From Phlebiopsis flavidoalba (Eukaryota; Basidiomycota; Agaricomycetes; Polyporales; Phanerochaetaceae), in NCBI GenBank assembly GCA_035772785.1, contig JAOCPU010000056.1, positions 174,630-238,629 on the forward strand: a DNA stretch of 64,000 bases, given 5' to 3'. Made by a program: the position numbers and the translations under genes. Under the pieces are notes generated by a model. That model searched no databases, was not told where the DNA came from, and saw only the letters and a program-made list of their open reading frames with translations. Shown piece by piece: positions 50,667 to 62,290 of this stretch; position 1 is the first letter of the stretch; each line of letters begins with the position of its first letter.

Positions 50667-53349
50667 GCACGCCTCTCGGTTAGGTTGATGTCGGTCGTTG
50701 GAAAATGAGTGCGGGGGGAATTCAGAACCGGCGGTCGCGGCCTGGATGAATAGATCTGGCTCGCAGCACGACGGGTCAGTTCACACGCTTTCCAAATCCG
50801 AATGCCGTCAATCTTTTACCGTGAATATGGCTATCAAACAGTCGCTCCTCGTCGGGCGCGGGTGTGTCGCAGCGCAAAATTGGAGCGGGCAGAGTCGGGG
50901 TGAGCAGCAGCGCGCTCGTGCACAGCGTCGTCGTGGTCTACAGCAGCGTCGCTCGGGGGCCATTAAACAACGGACATGCGCCCGACACAGCTGCCCACGT
51001 CCGCAAAGCACACCTCAATCAAGCGCCGCCATCAGATGTGGCCCTGCCCATTCTCGATTTCGTGCCACCGCATCTCCCTTTGTGCTCTCCAGACTTGATC
51101 GAGGCTAGCGGGTGTTCCCCACAGTATTTATTTTCACATCGTCCTTCGACGTTGTTATCGCGAATTTAGCCAATTTTTAAACCGCGCACTCAGGCACTAC
51201 CGACGCAGGTGCTCGCGTCGGCGCGAACGGGCGGCAGCCGCAGAGGAGATGGGAAGCAGAATAGGCAGGGACGATATTCGCGGAGCCTACCCCGCCAAGT
51301 TTAAATAGACTTCAAAGCTGGGGTTTGATTCCTGAGTAGAAAAGTTTTTACAAATGGCGACAAGTGCAGCAAGACTGCATTGTCGCGTCGTTAGAGGGGG
51401 TGCGCGGGATTGAACGCCTGAACGTGCTCTCTACTCGAGCTGTGGCGAGGGCGTCCCCGAAATCACCACGTCTCGCTGCGTCGTGTTTCTCGACCATAGA
51501 CGGTGAGGCGTCGGGGTCATGGACAACGTAGTCCGCTCGCTATGCGGGGCACACGAGATGTATCACAACCGCCTGATGGACGCTCGAGCAAATTAGTCTC
51601 CTACCAGAAGTGCGAACAAGCAGTCAATCCGAAAAGTCATTTCAGTTCCTACTGATACGGGCCGCCGTTATATCAGCGTCAAGGCTCGCAGGACACACTA
51701 AGCGCAATCTTGTGGCTCGAATCGTGCTCGCCGTGTGCGTCAAATCACAAGACGTAAACCAACGCAGTCGATCGTCTCGAATGCGCAGCTGGAGAGGCAG
51801 TGCCAGCCTCAACAGACATTGTCTTTTCGTCCTCTACGCGGGTGGTGGGGGAGGGGGGGTAGGGGGGGGGGGGGGGGGTGGAAGGGGAGAGGAGAAAGGG
51901 GGGGGGAGGGGGGGGGGGGGGGGGGGAGGTGGGGGGGGTGTCTTATCGAGACACCATTCTCAACCCAGGACAAAAAAAAGACAACGAGGGACGCGGCTAC
52001 AGGCGAGGGGGGAATTGAACAAACGGACATCGGTTGGTAGAGGGTATGGAGGGTATGAGCGGGCCGGGGCTGTTTGTGTCGTTTGGTGGTAGGCGTGCTC
52101 TAACAGGTTTTTTATAAGTCAATGTTCATGCGCACGGTGGTCCAGCTTTCACTGGGCAACACGGTCGAATTTTGAAAGAACCATCAGACTGAGAAATTAT
52201 GTCTGTTGGATCTTGTTGGCATACATGTTAACCTATGAGGTCTGTTCGTGTCTCGGGCGAATCCCGCGTATGTAATCGCGAAGACAGAAGCAAGAGAAGA
52301 TGATAAACTCGACAAATGGATGGCTCGCGAATGAAACACAGTCCTCAAGTACCGTGTTTCCGTCACGAATGATACGCCAGACCCACGAGGTCTGAGCTGT
52401 GCACGTCACGTCAAACACACCACACAACGAGCCTTGGTCTAATTCTCACACCATCAACTCTGATCGCAGGCCGCCGCATTTGAGCAAGCCTCTTCGAGGT
52501 TCATGAATGTCAAAATTGACATACGCGGTACACATGTCAACATTGGATTTGTCGGCGCTTGGGCACCTTCATGAAAGGCTCTTCAGGCACGCCGCTTTAA
52601 TTGGCCTTGCATGTCCTAATTTTTGCGTCCACGACGCCACTAATGATACCAAGACCTTGGAAGGTGGCTTGTGGCCGAGGGGGCAATCGGGGAAGCCCAG
52701 CTCGACTTTCTAGCTGGCTTTCTCCTCGGACCCTGCGTGAAAGGTCAGATAGTTTCTATCTACCTGTTGTGTCGTGTGCTTGCGGTGGCCATTCCATTCT
52801 CCAGTTGAGGTGTGCTAGCTCAGTCATCGACAAACGTGGGTAGAAATCCCACTCACGAGCTCTGGGGCATGCGCATCCATCGACGTTCTGTCCGCGTCGA
52901 TCACGAGCTCGTGGAAGAGCGACAGAGAGTAAGTTAACACGCGGACTCCGGAGCTTCAATAATTTCAAAGGATACTATGGAGCTCGTCAGCACATGTTCA
53001 AAACCCCACTTACCCTGGTAAGTAAGCGTTCTCAAGTCAGATTGATAATGTCATCACCATGTGAGTGGAAAAAATATATTGAGAAGGTTCAGCTAGTCGA
53101 AACGTCGTTCTCGAGGAGAGACAATCTGTAAAGTTTGCGAGAAGTAAATCTACAAAATCAATGGAAGTAAAATTAGTGAAAATGGATTGGGAGGTGTTCA
53201 CGCTTGAAACTGGATAGGCCCGTCCCCACAATGAGCGTGGGGCTATTACGTAACACACGCGACCGCGGTTTCAATTGCACGCGCAGACGCACCAGGCCAA
53301 CCAGTCAGTATTTCTCTCCTACCTCCTCCTATACACCAACCGAATAGAC
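50667..53349. other. Gene-poor region with long G-rich tract
   Basis: No coding gene is supported. ORFs near 50698-51169 and 51610-52092 look composition-driven. The second runs through G-runs and encodes mainly glycine. The G-rich part covers about 51842-51942. A 114-base stretch of ordinary sequence near 53300 leads into the NASP gene. Confidence 0.5.
51842..51942 (+). repeat. Poly-G / G-rich low-complexity tract
   Basis: Roughly 100 bases are almost entirely G with scattered A and T, including several runs of eight or more G. It contains many potential G-quadruplex blocks. Exact run lengths are unreliable in long-read data. Confidence 0.85.
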
Positions 53350-54958
53350 ATGTCCTCGTACGTGATGTCTAAATGCCAATGCTGACTACCCACCAACGCT
53401 CATAACACGCCTTTCAGCGAGAACGCCAGCGGGCAAGCACTACTACATGCTGCACCCTACAAGCACCACGCGTCCAAGGCCACCAACACCGACCATCGAG
53501 GATAGGGTCCCCTCGAGCTCGGCAAACGCGCGTTTGCGCTGTCAAGAAATACGAGCAGGCAGTGCAGCACTATGCGACCGCCCTCGAGCTCATGTAAGCG
53601 TCGCGTCACCCCGACGCGTGCCTTGGACAGTGCTAAACCGCGCGGTCTTTGTTGCAGGACGGCGAAGCACGGGTTCGGAGGAACGCGCCCGAGGCGGCGG
53701 ACCTCTACTTGCGTATGGGAAGGCGCTGCTGGAAAATGCGATCACGCAGACGTCGGTTGCTGGGCCAAGGAGCAGACGGATGATGCGCTAGGGGCTGAGG
53801 AAAGGTGTGTGCCACATCAGGTTGCAGATACAACACGGCGTGTTGACGCGATTTGTAACTATGTGAAGAACCCGAGGCCAGTGGTAGTGGCGCATTTCTG
53901 TCGTCTCTGGAGATGCAGAAGACGAGCCAGTGGACCATGTTTGGCCAGGCGGCCAAAGCGGAGGAAGACGACGACGACGATGACGATGAAGAGAGGGCGG
54001 TGAAGAGGACGATGGGGGCGAGCCAGAAGATGACTTCAACGCTGCATGGGAGGTTTTGGACCCTTGCTCGTGCGCTGTACGAGAAGCAGCAGGAAGAGTC
54101 GGACGAGATCAAGCTGAAGCTTGCAGAAACATACATCGCGGTGGGGCGACGTTTCTCATTAGAAACAGGTGCGTTTCAAGACTGGTAATTCATTTTGTAT
54201 CAGGTCTCACAAGACTTTCCAGAAAAATTCGACCAGGCCATCACAGACTACACAGCCGGCAATCGACCTCAAAAACGAGCTCCTTCCCCAGTCCTCGCGC
54301 CCAAATCGCAGAGCGGCCACTACAAACTCAGCATAGTGCTCGACCTCAGCTCCGGACGCCTTTCCGACTCGATCATACACGCCGAAAAGGCCCTCGAGAG
54401 CGTCGAGGCGCGCCTCGCGAGCTGCGGAAACGCGGTCAGCGGGCAGATGAAGGTCGAGTAACATCCAGCCGGCTGACGCGAAGGCAAGGGGCAAGGGCGC
54501 GGCAAAGGCCCGCGGATGCTTGCTGACGACGCCATTCATCGATGATCGACCCAGCGCAAATGGCGTCGGAGATCAAGGAGCTGCCGAGGGCCTGAAAGAG
54601 GATCTTGCGCTCAAGGTGCGTTGTGGTTTTCCCCGGGCGTGTGGCGAGACTGAATGCGTAAACAGGTCGAGGAGCTCAAGACGATACCAGCTGAGTCGGG
54701 CGAGTCTGCGCCTGTCTGGCCGCGAAAGCACTGGATCAGGAGCTCCAAAGCTGGTTCATCCGGCACTGGCGCCAGTACAAGTCAACGACCTGACCTCCAT
54801 GGTGAAGAAGAAGAAAAAACCCCGTCGTGGAGGCGGCCCCAGAACCAGCTTTCGGACGCCGGAAGTCGCCACCAAAAGGAAAGCCGAGGACGATGCGTCG
54901 AGCTGCACCGTCCGAGAAAAAGAAGCGAAGATCGAAGACCGGCATCCGGCATCATTGA
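53350..54958 (+). CDS. NASP: NASP/Sim3/Hif1-type histone chaperone
   Basis: Nuclear chaperone family that binds histone H3/H4 through TPR repeats. Exon 1 is tiny (53350-53357, MSS). An intron of 60 bases (GTACGT...TTTCAG) leads into ENASGQALL. A first TPR-like part, with one TAKHGFGGT-like segment and a YGKALLENAITQTSV stretch near 53660-53760, is interrupted by a highly acidic block of Asp/Glu at about 53965-54000. ARALYEKQQEESDEIKLKLA and ETYIAVG near 54065-54150 follow, then FDQAITDYTA and HYKLSIVLDLSSGRLSDSII-type sequence with HAEKALESVEARLA. The C-terminus has KKKKKPRRGGGP and a basic KKRRSKTG tail, stop 54956-54958. The split TPR with acidic insert is the hallmark of this family. Several frameshifts are present. 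Confidence 0.85.
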
Positions 54959-55035
54959 GTATTACGCCCAGATTCTGTCACAGACATGCTTGTAATGCTA
55001 CAGTTTTATTTGCCAAAGCCATATTAATGTATAGG

Positions 55036-56766
55036 CTACTTTTTTGGATTGACTGCGTTTCTTGTTAGAACGGTACAACCGTAGCTCAATCGACGCGTGT
55101 TTGTACTGTTTTTTCTTGCCAGGTCCCGCACCAAACCACGCGCAATACGCCAACGATGGTGGCCATTCTCGCCTTTGCAATCCCTGCCAGTCAATCGTAC
55201 TTTAAATTGTAGAATGACTAAGCCCCTCCATCGCTCTACCGGACTTTGGGACCCGTATGCGCATGTATCCGTCCAGTGCTGATACCCACCTCGAGTATGC
55301 CGAAGCATCCGTAGCGGAACCCGTCGGCGAACCGCGTGCTTGCGTTGACGAACGTCCCCGCGGAGTCGACGACCTCTGCAGAATGTGGATGCGGCGCTCT
55401 GGTCCTCTGTGACGATGGACTCGGTGTGATGAGTACGAATGTGAGTTGATGTGGCGATATCGCGGCGGAGAGCGAATCGATCCCCCGGGGACGGCGAGCA
55501 CGGAGAGGGTGAGCGACAGGTGCCTCCGTGGTGTAGTCGGCGGCAGCTGAGACAACTTGACATGTGTGTGGTGAGTTTGGCGTGTACGGGACGGGGGAAA
55601 CGGATGAGAGAGTGTGCGGAATGTGTCGCCGGTGTCGCAGAGGAGCTGAACGTCGGCGTCGTACGCCAGAGGAGGCTGCCTGTGCGACTTTGGGCCACAC
55701 ACAACAGTAGTCAGAAGACTCTCGTGTACAACGAGGGTCTCTGCCGCATTACACGCGGCTGGATAGTGTCAGCCTACGGAGTATGTGAGCATAGGGTGAC
55801 AATAGTGTCTGTAAAACGCAGCCATACCTTGGAGTCTAGGACTATCCGCACGGCTTTTGCGGCATCAGCGGACTCGTCAAGGTAAAAAATGGCAAAGGTC
55901 CGTTCCGCGTCGGCCCATGACAGGTATCCGAGTGCTATAGTGAATGCTTCCGCACAAGGCTGTTGCTTCCCTCTTGGGATGACCCAAGTCAATAAATTGG
56001 TCTAGCTCAAGTAGTGCTGAGACCTCGGCTCGAGTCTGGATAGCCATACGAATGTAATGGCGACTCGTGTGGGATGGAGGTTTTCGCGAGAGCTGTTTGA
56101 ATAAGCCTTTGAGAGTAGTTGTGCGGTTTCATTGGACTCCTTTTCCCCCCTTGAGGATAGCCGCATTACCTGAATCCCACGTTTTAAAGGGATGAATTAG
56201 AGATAGAAGGTATTTGCACTGACCAGACTTGATTGCCAACGAGCAGCAATGTTGACACAACGACCTCCGGGAAAGAGCCTCAAAGATTACCAGCCAGCAC
56301 ACCAATGGGACAGGTGACACGATACAAACTCGACGGTTGTTTGTCATCCAGCTCGGAAGCGTAAGTGAACATTTTGCCCACCCAGTGGGGTCTGGGAGCA
56401 TCCCGCGCGAGTCTGTCACGCCTTGGCTTTTCAGGCAGTCGACTCCCATTTGTCCCCTTTGTGACGGTCCAGACGCTTCAATAGCGAATCTAGTAGACAT
56501 CACCGTCCGGCATTCGACCTCGACCGTGAGGAGCAGCTTCAATTCGCATATCCGTTAGTGCAGGTCGGAGGAGGGGTGTAACCAACGGCCTCCGTCGCAC
56601 CTGCAGATCCCTCCGATTGGCCTCCAGGACTTTCAGCATCTTTGCATTTCTCGAGCTCTCTGCGAATCTCAGTGAGGGCTTTCACGCGCTCAGAAATGGC
56701 GGGCACGAGCTGCGAGGCTTCGAACGCATTGCCTGTGGCCGCTCGCGCAATTGAACTTTGCTGCAT
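55036..56766 (-). CDS. PRO2: Gamma-glutamyl phosphate reductase (proline biosynthesis)
   Basis: Reduces gamma-glutamyl phosphate to glutamate semialdehyde with NADPH, the second step of proline synthesis. The N-terminus reads [20 protein letters not shown], then [25 protein letters not shown] lies near 56385 and a CPIGVLLVIFEALPEVV-like stretch near 56320. IPRG near 55970 is followed by [20 protein letters not shown] near 55880-55830. After an intron comes the active-site segment [20 protein letters not shown], with catalytic Cys codon 55753-55751. [16 protein letters not shown] near 55330 and [11 protein letters not shown] complete the nucleotide-binding face. The C-terminus [15 protein letters not shown] ends near 55036. 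Frameshifts lie in most exons. It faces NASP tail to tail, 78 bases apart. Confidence 0.93.
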
Positions 56767-59029
56767 TTGAGCCTTCACGACGACATGATGGAGAAGTGAG
56801 AAAGGTAGGCAAAACTACAAGTTTCAAGGAACGAGGGTTGAAGTGAAATACTATGCACGAGGCAGGATGGTGGTGGCAAGGCAGTGAAGAGAGTCAATGG
56901 TACGCGTTCAAGATTAGCTTCGAACGCGAACGAAGTCATGACGTGCGACTACAAGGTTGCACACAAACACAATTTGCTATGCCGAGAACTAAGTGAGCGA
57001 ATGCTGATACTGGGTATCCGTCAAGTGTGAGAGAATATATGACAACAGGGGTATCATAGCAACTTGGTAACCGAGTCACGTACCCTACAGACACATGATC
57101 AGTGGCTCCTTCTCGCAATCTTGGCGACCAGTCAATCTTCCGCATCTCGTCTATAGAGTGTCGTTCCCATGCGACAAACAAGTCAAGAGAGCGTGTCAAT
57201 ACCTGACACCCACTGGTTCTATTCGATAACGGATCAAATTGATGCAGTATGACAAAGTACGTACAGTGGTACGTCATAATTGTTCATGAATGTTCAGCTA
57301 TCCCCCGTCTCTGCATCAAAACATCAATGAGGCCGCTTTAATTGGGTAAATGCAAAGATATGATGAGTCCTCTTCATGAGCTTTGGCGGATGGGCCATCT
57401 AGGTGCGCACGGTTGAAGAGGCTTTATGAATCAGAGAACAAGTATTTCCGCACAGGTCTAAAATTGTCTTTCTTTTCGAGGCAACTCAATTTCTCTTCGT
57501 AAGTCGCGCGGTCAGCAGCCCTGATAGTCAGGCTCCATTTTAACGGGTCACGAAAGCCTCTACTGGGGTACGACGTGAAGTCGTGACTCTCCGTACGAAG
57601 GTGGGAGGCGGGGCAGATGAGTTCCAGACAGTTGCAAAAGTGTGCAGGTTCGAGGAAGCTGAGCGTTGCTGGACTCATTGCGGCGAGCAGCTAAGGTCAA
57701 GTTATGAGTGAGCACAGAAGAGTTTAAAACACGACGCACAATAGTTCCATAAACCGGTTCAGTTTCATGATTCGACCCTGTGCAGCATACTCTGAAATCA
57801 CAGTATCCAGTCGTCGCTGCAAGTCCTGCGTCTGAGCGCCACGATAACGAGAGTAGGTTGGGGGCAGCACCTCTTCGCGTCAGGTCTGCGGGTTGACTGT
57901 CGCGTTCGCGATGTCCTGTCCGGGGCACCGAATAGAAGAGTTTCTAGCTCACCGCATGCCTCAGGTCGAGAGCCACTTAGTTACGAAATCGTAGGATCAG
58001 CAGAACCACTTTGTGAAGGGGCATCTAATGTTCAGATCGCCAACGAGGGCTCAGGAATGGATTGGCATCTGCAGAGGAGAATGAGACGAGGATGTGCCGA
58101 TGTGTGGTGGTGGGGACGAAGGAGTCGTAGAAGTTGACAGCACTCGTTTGCCGTTGTACGTCGCTCAAGAAAAACACTCCCAATAGAAATGTTTTTGAGG
58201 ATCCCATCGCAAGAGCTACACTGCAGCCAAGTTTCATAAGAGCGGGTTAGCATTGACTGGCCGATGTAGGTTAGGCAGTGCGTTAGACACGTGTCGCAAG
58301 CGCGCTCCGTAATCGGACTCCGACAATTCACGAATCATTATGAGTTGTCCGCTTCCTTAACTACCTTTTGGGCTAAATAGTTAAGGTGGGCGTCTGAAAA
58401 GCAACGGCCCCCTGAATCCGCCGTTCCACCCCCTGACGGGGGCCCAGCCACAGATCATCGTCTCGGTCTCGCCTCCACGCTGACCTCACACCCCGCTTCA
58501 TTTCTTTTCCGTTCAATACTCATGAGCAGAGCAATCGGGGGTGGTACCTCAAGGTCCCCAGTCGTTTAAACTAATACGTAACTGAGCGCTGATGCCGATC
58601 TAGGTCGTCGTTCGCCACAATTTCTGTAACGGCTGACCAGCGGAAACAATGACTTACGGAACTCCAAGTTATTGTGGCTCCCTTTTGCCGTTACCTACAT
58701 TCACCCCGGTAGTAAATCAGAGGCTTGACGAATTGGCATACTCGTCTGAAATAATCTTAAAACAATCGCAGTTGTTTTTCACAAGTCCTAGTTGTCCCCC
58801 CATGGGATAGGCTCAAACGAAGCGATCGTTGACTAGTGGAATCTTGCTATTGCGGAAAGCCCCCGTCTTTACTTGCGACTTCACCACAACTAATCTTCGC
58901 AGGAGGCAGAAAGTGAAATAGAAGGTAGACTTAATAAGGACTGTTAGTCACGCGAAATCAATTGTGGTGCGATAATGGTGTTAAAAACTGGGCGGAATAT
59001 CGTTTGAGGGGTTAACGCAAAACAACATG
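56767..59029. other. PRO2 upstream and intergenic
   Basis: About 2.2 kb without a recognised gene. The minus-strand ORFs 57678-57424 and 57277-56936 give fairly ordinary-looking protein but match no family I know. They could be exons of an unrecognised gene. 58340-59030 has no ORF of interest. Confidence 0.4.
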
Positions 59030-59417
59030 TCGCTCAACTCTGATACACTCAGCACACACGTCACTGTCCCCTCCATTGCCTTCTTTATTTCAGTATCTCC
59101 AACAGCCGCGTAGCGACCCACACAAGTTTAAGTTCCTGATCGTAGCCCCGCAACCAAAGGTCTTTTGTTATTAGATTCGAGCCGGTGAGCAGAGACTGAG
59201 GAAACCGGGCTCGAAGGTGCGAGACTTATATATGTACAGAAAAACAAGGTTCGGATGTGGTGACGCAAAAGGGGGACGGATCGCGGGAGCAAATGTAAGT
59301 CCGAATCAGGAAGGTGTGTAAGAAAGGCAGGCGCTTGGGGAAAAGAGTGTCTACGAGAGTCCGTGTAGTGTCTAATAGTCCGTGAGAAGCGTGTATACCG
59401 TATAGTACGGTTACACT
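59030..59417 (-). repeat. 3' LTR of a Ty3/gypsy retrotransposon
   Basis: On the minus strand the sequence starts TGTAACCGTACTATACGG at 59417, right after the purine tract GGGATGGGGAAGAG (59431-59418), the expected polypurine primer site. Inside are a TATATAAG promoter box at 59232-59225 and an AATAAA signal at 59089-59084. The far end at GCGACA (about 59030) is inferred from the usual CA end. No second LTR copy was found in the window. Confidence 0.6.
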
Positions 59418-59431
59418 CTTCCCCATCCCGA
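59418..59431 (-). promoter_or_regulatory. Polypurine tract (plus-strand primer) of gypsy element
   Basis: GGGATGGGGAAGAG, 14 purines without interruption on the minus strand, ending exactly where the LTR starts with TG. This position is diagnostic for LTR retrotransposons. Confidence 0.75.
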
Positions 59432-59466
59432 AAAAATTAGACCACCCGGTTGGCGAGACCGAATAA

Positions 59467-61316
59467 TCAACCTTCCGGAATGGCGTGCTCCAAGCCGCGT
59501 TCACGGCGGAACACGTCGAGAGCCTCGAGGTCAGCGACCTGCGCGCCGCGCAACCACGAGTCACTCTCGGGGCCATACCCGCGCCAGCGCACGAGATACT
59601 GCCAGCCGCGGCCACGTCTGCGGCGGTCGATGATCTTCTCCACGAACCATTCCTGCTCGCCGTCGGCGGTAACGACAGGGCCAGGTTGCTCGAGGCGACG
59701 CGACGGGAACAAGTCATCGTCGTTCGGCACCCAAGGACGGAGGAGCGAGGCGTGGAAGGTCGGGAGAATGTTCAGATGGTCGGGGAGATCGAGGGTATAA
59801 ACAGAAGACTCGGGCCAGGCTTGGGCCACGGTGTAGGGGCCGTCATAGCGGACCATGAATTTTGCGACGCGGTTGTCCCCGCGTTGCATGTATTCACGTC
59901 GACGGTGTAGCGTAGAAAGTAGCACCTTGTCGCCGATGTTGTATACGATCTCGGCGCCGCGATTGGCATTGGCGGAAAAGGCTTGGTGGGTTTTCGCAAG
60001 AAGGAGGTTGTCTTGCGCCTCCATGGTGAGAGTGTCGACACGCTCGATCACCGCGCGCGCGTGCGCGCTGAGCGTCGTCGCCACAGGCATCGGCGAGAGC
60101 GGAGACTTCGGATTGGATGATGGGAGGGATGACGCGAGGCGAGCGACCGTAGCGGAGCTGAAAGGGAGTGTGGGCCGGTCGACGCATTGACGGAATTCAT
60201 GTAGTTGAAGCGTATGAGGGGGAGAGCCTTGACCCAACCGGATTGGTCGCGCTCGACGTGGAAGCGGAGGGCCTGCACTACGGTCTTGTTAGAGCGTTCA
60301 CTAGAGCCGTCGGTCTGCGGATGGAAAGAAGTTGACATGGCGTGGCGGACCCCGGTAAGACGCGTCAGGGCCTTCCAGAAGCGAGAGATGAACAACTTGT
60401 CACGGTCGGACAGGATTTCGTCCGGGAGGCCGTTTTCACAGTACCACTCGCGGAAAAAAGAGTTCGGCAAACTCCTCGGCGGTGATGTCGACTCGACAGG
60501 GCACGATACGCAGATCGGACCCTAGCCGGCAGGTCATCGTGACGAGACTTGTGAAACCGCCGTCCTCGGGCAAGGGGCCGACGAAATCGATAGCGACGGA
60601 GGAACATCGACCGTCGGGGACCGGCAAGGGGTGCAAGGGGCCGGTCGGTTTGCGAGTGAGGTTCTTGTTGCGTTGACAGTCCGCGCAAGCCGGTATGTAC
60701 ATGTCCTCGAGCTCTTTGCGCATGTGGGGGGCCAGTAGTATGCCGAGCGGAGAGTGGCGTACGACTTGTCCGCCCCGAAGTGACCCATCGCGTCGTGAGC
60801 CAGGCGGAACAGGTCCTCGCGAATAGAGGCGACGCGGGGAATGCAGAGACGGTCGCCGACGTAGAGCAGACCGTCACGGACGGTGATACCGAGCGCTGTG
60901 CGACCGTCCAGCCAGCCGGCGCGCAAAGCCTCGATACCTGTGCGAGAGTGGTCATCAGGTGGGCGGTCAGCCTTGGCAACACCATCCCATAAGGTGGCGG
61001 CCAGCTTCCGGGTCCACGAGTCTGTCTCGTAACCTTCGCTAATGGTAGCCAACCACGCAGGGTCAGAGGAGATGGTCAGACTATTCACGGCGCCCACACG
61101 AGGAGCAGCCGGCGGCTTCGAGCGGCGAGTACATAGGGCGCGAGTGGCGTACCAGAGTGCTCCGACAGACTCGGGTGAGACAACCTCGATGCGCGACATG
61201 GCGCCAGCGGGGCATGCGGCGGTCGTGGAGCACCGCCGAGCGCACAGGGCAGCGGTATATGGGCAACAGCGGGCCTCGGCTTCCATACCGTCGGCGCAAG
61301 TGACGGCGTGGCGCAT
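59467..61316 (-). mobile_element. Ty3/gypsy polyprotein fragment: integrase plus chromodomain
   Basis: A plant/fungal chromovirus-type element. From the N side: LTISSDPAWLATISEGYETD and LGITVRDGLLYVGDRLCIPR; the integrase zinc-binding region with RLAHDAMGHFG and CADCQRN; then the catalytic core with AIDFVGPLP (first Asp), LSDRDKLF (second Asp) and TDGSSERSNK (Glu) near 60300. Its C-terminal part contains NIGDKVLLSTLHRRREYM and VAKFMVRYDGPYTV. The chromodomain reads WFVEKIIDRRRRG, YLVRWRGYGPESDSWL near 59570-59530 and ends near 59467. Frames slip near 60210, 60450 and 60720. Protease, reverse transcriptase and RNase H are absent upstream, so the copy is 5'-truncated or internally deleted. Confidence 0.95.
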
Positions 61317-62290
61317 CTTCCGAATGTCGTAGTGGCGGGAGCGACAGAGCTAGGGACGGTGGTCGCAGGGGCAGGGGCGCGGGATCCAGCACCCTAGTGG
61401 GGAGGGCGCGCCGCTTCATGGCGCGGTGTTCTGCACAAGTTCTACATCGCTTCTGACGCAGAATCGAGGCGGTGGGAGGCGGTGGGAGGCGGTGGGAATG
61501 GCTGGGAGGCAAATAAGAGGCGAGTGGGAAAGATGGATGGATGGCCGGCTAGTGGGGGTACCGCAGCGTGCAGAGACGTAGGCTTACATGTCTGTAAGCT
61601 CTACGTCGGGTCACTCGGCCATGATGCGTCGCTTCTGACGCAGTATATGCCGGCGGCGGCGGCGGCAGTGGACCGGGGGTGGGGGTTGAGGCGGTTGTTC
61701 GTTGCGCTGAGGGACACAAAGTATTTAGTACGGACGGTAGTGAGCTTATAACGCACCTTTATAGCGTGGAAGACGATTCAGATCGTCCTCCACGCTATTG
61801 GACAAGAGATGACACGGTTAGCGGCCGGTGTCGCGAAACATGGGTAGAGACGCACCTTTTTCCCGGAGGCCCGCAGGCATATTCTTCTCGACCAGAACAA
61901 TGAAGGAACGCACCCTTTGCACTGCTCCCGCATTGCTGAACGCTTTTGAGGCGTTGGAGTTTCGTCGTTCGTGTCGCCGTTGTCGAGGTGGCCGAGGCGC
62001 GGGGTTGGAGAGCGCGGATCGTCGGTCGGGCAAGCCCGGGTGGGATTCGAACCACCAGTAACACGCCAGAGCCCCTCTACGAAGGACTCCGGGCATCGAA
62101 ATGGAGGAGAGAGGCCGCCGCTCACGAGAACGGCGGTCGTGAGTGGTGGTTCGGGACAAGCGCAACTGGGCGCTTTAGCCCTCGGGGCGACTTTCAGGTC
62201 GCCTCGGGCAGCCTCGGGGCGACTCAAGTGCGCTGTCCCACACTATCCATTGCCCGCCTCGCATCGTCGTTTTGCTTCGTGGATGGATTG
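61317..62290. repeat. Hairpin- and microsatellite-rich sequence 5' of the truncated gypsy element
   Basis: Contains three copies of a GAGGCGGTGG unit (61466-61496), the 14-mer CGCTTCTGACGCAG twice (61448-61461 and 61630-61643), and CGG repeats near 61650-61664. Two long hairpins lie at 61575-61606 and 61761-61798. A tRNA B-box-like GGTTCGAATCC occurs on the minus strand at 62053-62043 without a matching A box. It may be other transposon debris, such as a SINE-like piece. No protein gene is supported. Confidence 0.5.
61761..61798. repeat. 17-bp near-perfect hairpin
   Basis: Arms ATAGCGTGGAAGACGAT (61761-61777) and ATCGTCCTCCACGCTAT (61782-61798) pair with one mismatch across the 4-base loop TCAG. 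Confidence 0.85.

Noticed and set aside
51610..52092. 160-codon plus-strand ORF, glycine-rich
   Set aside because: Created by the G-run. Sequence on either side does not look coding and there is no intron support.
62041..62056. tRNA gene on the minus strand (B-box GGTTCGAATCC at 62053-62043)
   Set aside because: No proper A box, D arm or seven-base acceptor stem could be found upstream, and the T stem has an extra base. At most a tRNA-derived fragment.
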